From Chthoniobacter sp. (GTDB lineage: Bacteria > Verrucomicrobiota > Verrucomicrobiia > Chthoniobacterales > Chthoniobacteraceae), in assembly GCA_025352865.1 (NCBI GenBank), contig JANXSB010000588.1, forward strand, positions 1 to 6,829: 6,829 nucleotides of DNA, given 5' to 3'. Shown here one piece after another: positions 5,743 through 6,829 of the stretch (positions are counted from its first letter, which is position 1; the number at the start of each line of letters is the position of its first letter). The notes under the pieces are model-generated. The model made no database searches. It had not been told where the DNA came from and was given only the letters and a program-made list of their open reading frames with translations. A program made the position numbers and the translations under genes.

Positions 5743-6829
5743 ATGCACATCCCGGACAAATCCATCTATCTCCCGCGGCGCACTTTTCTCCGCGGGCTCG
5801 GCGTCTCGCTGGCGCTGCCTTTCCTCGAGTGCATGCTGCCCGCGGCCCGCGCGGCGGTCGGCGGCGCGGTGCGGCGCATGGTCTTCGTCTATATGCCGAA
5901 CGGCATGGACATGGATAACTTCACGCCGAAAGCGGTGGGCAAAGACTTCGAGCTGCCGTCGATCCTCCAGCCGCTCGCGCCGTACAAATCGCAGTTCAAC
6001 GTGCTCAGCGGACTCGCGCATCGCAACGCTTCTGCGCTCGGCGACGGCCCAGGCGACCACGCGCGGGCGAACGCCGCCTTCCTCACCGGCGCGCATCCGC
6101 GCAAAACGTCGGGCGCGGACATTGCGGTCGGCATTTCCGCCGATCAGGTCGCAGCTTTGCAGGTCGGAAAAAACACGCGGCTCCCCTCGCTGGAGCTGAG
6201 CTGCGAAGGCTCGCTGCGGCAGGCGGGCGCGTGCGACTCGGGTTACGCGTGCATCTATCAGCACAATATTTCCTGGCGCAACGAGAACACCCCGATGCCG
6301 CCGCTCGGCGATCCGCGCATCGTTTTCGAGCGCCTCTTTTCCAACGAGGAAGACCCCGATCTCGCCGCCGGCAAGGCTCTCCGCGAGAGCTGCCGCGGCT
6401 CGATCCTCGACGTGGTGCGCGAGGACGCGAAGGCTTTCCAGGCCAAGCTCGGCGCGACCGACCGGCGCAAGATGGACGAGTATCTCACCGGCCTGCGCGA
6501 GACCGAGACAGCCATCCAGCAGGAGGCGAAATTCAAGGCCACCGCGCCCAAGCCGAGCAGCATGGAAAAGCCCGAGGGCATCCCCGGCGACTTCACCGAG
6601 CATCTGAAAATCATGTACGACCTGCTCGCCCTCGCGCTCCAGACCGACGCCACGCGCATCGCCACGATGATGGTGCAGTTCGACGGCAGCAACCGGCCCT
6701 ACCCGTGGATCGGCGTGACCGACGGCCACCACGACCTTTCGCACCACGGCAACAGCCAGGAAAAAAAGGACAAGATCGCCAAGATCAACCACTACCACAT
6801 GGAGCAGTTCGCGTATTTTCTCGGCAAAC
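5743..6829 (+). CDS. DUF1552 family protein, Tat-exported, 3' end cut by window edge
   Basis: The first 362 codons of a DUF1552 protein; family members usually run somewhat over 400 residues, so the C-terminal part is missing. Residues 9-37 form a twin-arginine signal: PRRTFLRG (R12/R13), a hydrophobic core (LGVSLALPFLECML) and an ARA-like end at 35-37. It is therefore probably exported folded across the inner membrane. Typical family stretches follow: VFVYMPNGMDMDNFTP at 47-61, LSGLAHRNA at 88-96, DHARANAAFLTGAHP at 105-119, the helical LTGLRETETAIQ at 248-259, HLKIMYDLLALALQTDATRIATMM at 287-310, and the His-rich DGHHDLSHHG at 327-336. Biochemical function is not established. Members often sit next to DUF1592/1588/1587/1585/1595 cytochrome-like proteins in planctomycetes and Verrucomicrobia. 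No such gene is upstream here, where the neighbour is divergent. The ATG at 5743 is chosen because the Tat motif begins shortly after it. Confidence 0.93.
   Translation, partial: MHIPDKSIYLPRRTFLRGLGVSLALPFLECMLPAARAAVGGAVRRMVFVYMPNGMDMDNFTPKAVGKDFELPSILQPLAPYKSQFNVLSGLAHRNASALGDGPGDHARANAAFLTGAHPRKTSGADIAVGISADQVAALQVGKNTRLPSLELSCEGSLRQAGACDSGYACIYQHNISWRNENTPMPPLGDPRIVFERLFSNEEDPDLAAGKALRESCRGSILDVVREDAKAFQAKLGATDRRKMDEYLTGLRETETAIQQEAKFKATAPKPSSMEKPEGIPGDFTEHLKIMYDLLALALQTDATRIATMMVQFDGSNRPYPWIGVTDGHHDLSHHGNSQEKKDKIAKINHYHMEQFAYFLGK

Noticed and set aside
5725..6798. 357-codon minus-strand open frame opposite the DUF1552 gene
   Set aside because: It is a shadow of DUF1552; the plus-strand reading shows a Tat signal and family-like stretches.

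Overview
The window is a GC-rich bacterial chromosome segment (hand counts of 60-base stretches inside the cysE and nifS genes give 41/60 and 42/60 G+C). Most genes have no clear Shine-Dalgarno sequence. A Tat-exported DUF1552 protein stands at the right end. DUF1552 proteins are most typical of Verrucomicrobiota and Planctomycetota, so a verrucomicrobial (or related PVC) soil or aquatic bacterium is the best guess. This is inference; there is no rRNA or other decisive marker here.

Left part (1-1993, minus strand): a PP2C-type Ser/Thr protein phosphatase gene followed 50 bp later by rlmN, the radical-SAM 23S rRNA A2503 (and tRNA A37) methyltransferase. rlmN runs off the left edge, with only its last few codons missing. 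The two probably form one transcription unit read leftwards. A 117-bp gap (1994-2110) separates them from the divergent rightward genes.

Middle part (2111-4912, plus strand): a tightly packed trio. It consists of serine O-acetyltransferase (cysE family), an uncharacterised Cys-rich protein with an HNH/treble-clef-like zinc motif, and a NifS/IscS-type cysteine desulfurase. cysE makes O-acetylserine for cysteine synthesis, and the desulfurase withdraws sulfur from cysteine for Fe-S clusters or thio-modified RNA. The pair flanking the middle gene is therefore metabolically coherent. The middle gene is strikingly AT-richer (24-26 G+C per 60 in two samples) and fits exactly between its neighbours: 4 bp after cysE, and a 4-base overlap (GTGA) with nifS. 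It looks like a horizontally acquired gene lodged in a housekeeping sulfur operon.

Right of nifS (about 4903-5227) there is no gene. A hairpin-rich, REP-like composite element begins inside the nifS stop region and ends in an inverted copy of its first seven bases. It is followed by a strong 11-bp stem-loop that is probably the shared terminator of nifS and the convergent gene. That convergent gene (5228-5563, minus) encodes a small secreted Tyr/Arg-rich protein with four cysteines in the mature part. A 179-bp gap then leads to the rightward DUF1552 gene, which is cut by the right edge.

No tRNA, rRNA, CRISPR array, transposase or integrase was seen. The items most worth a second look are the AT-rich HNH-like gene and the repeat element after nifS.
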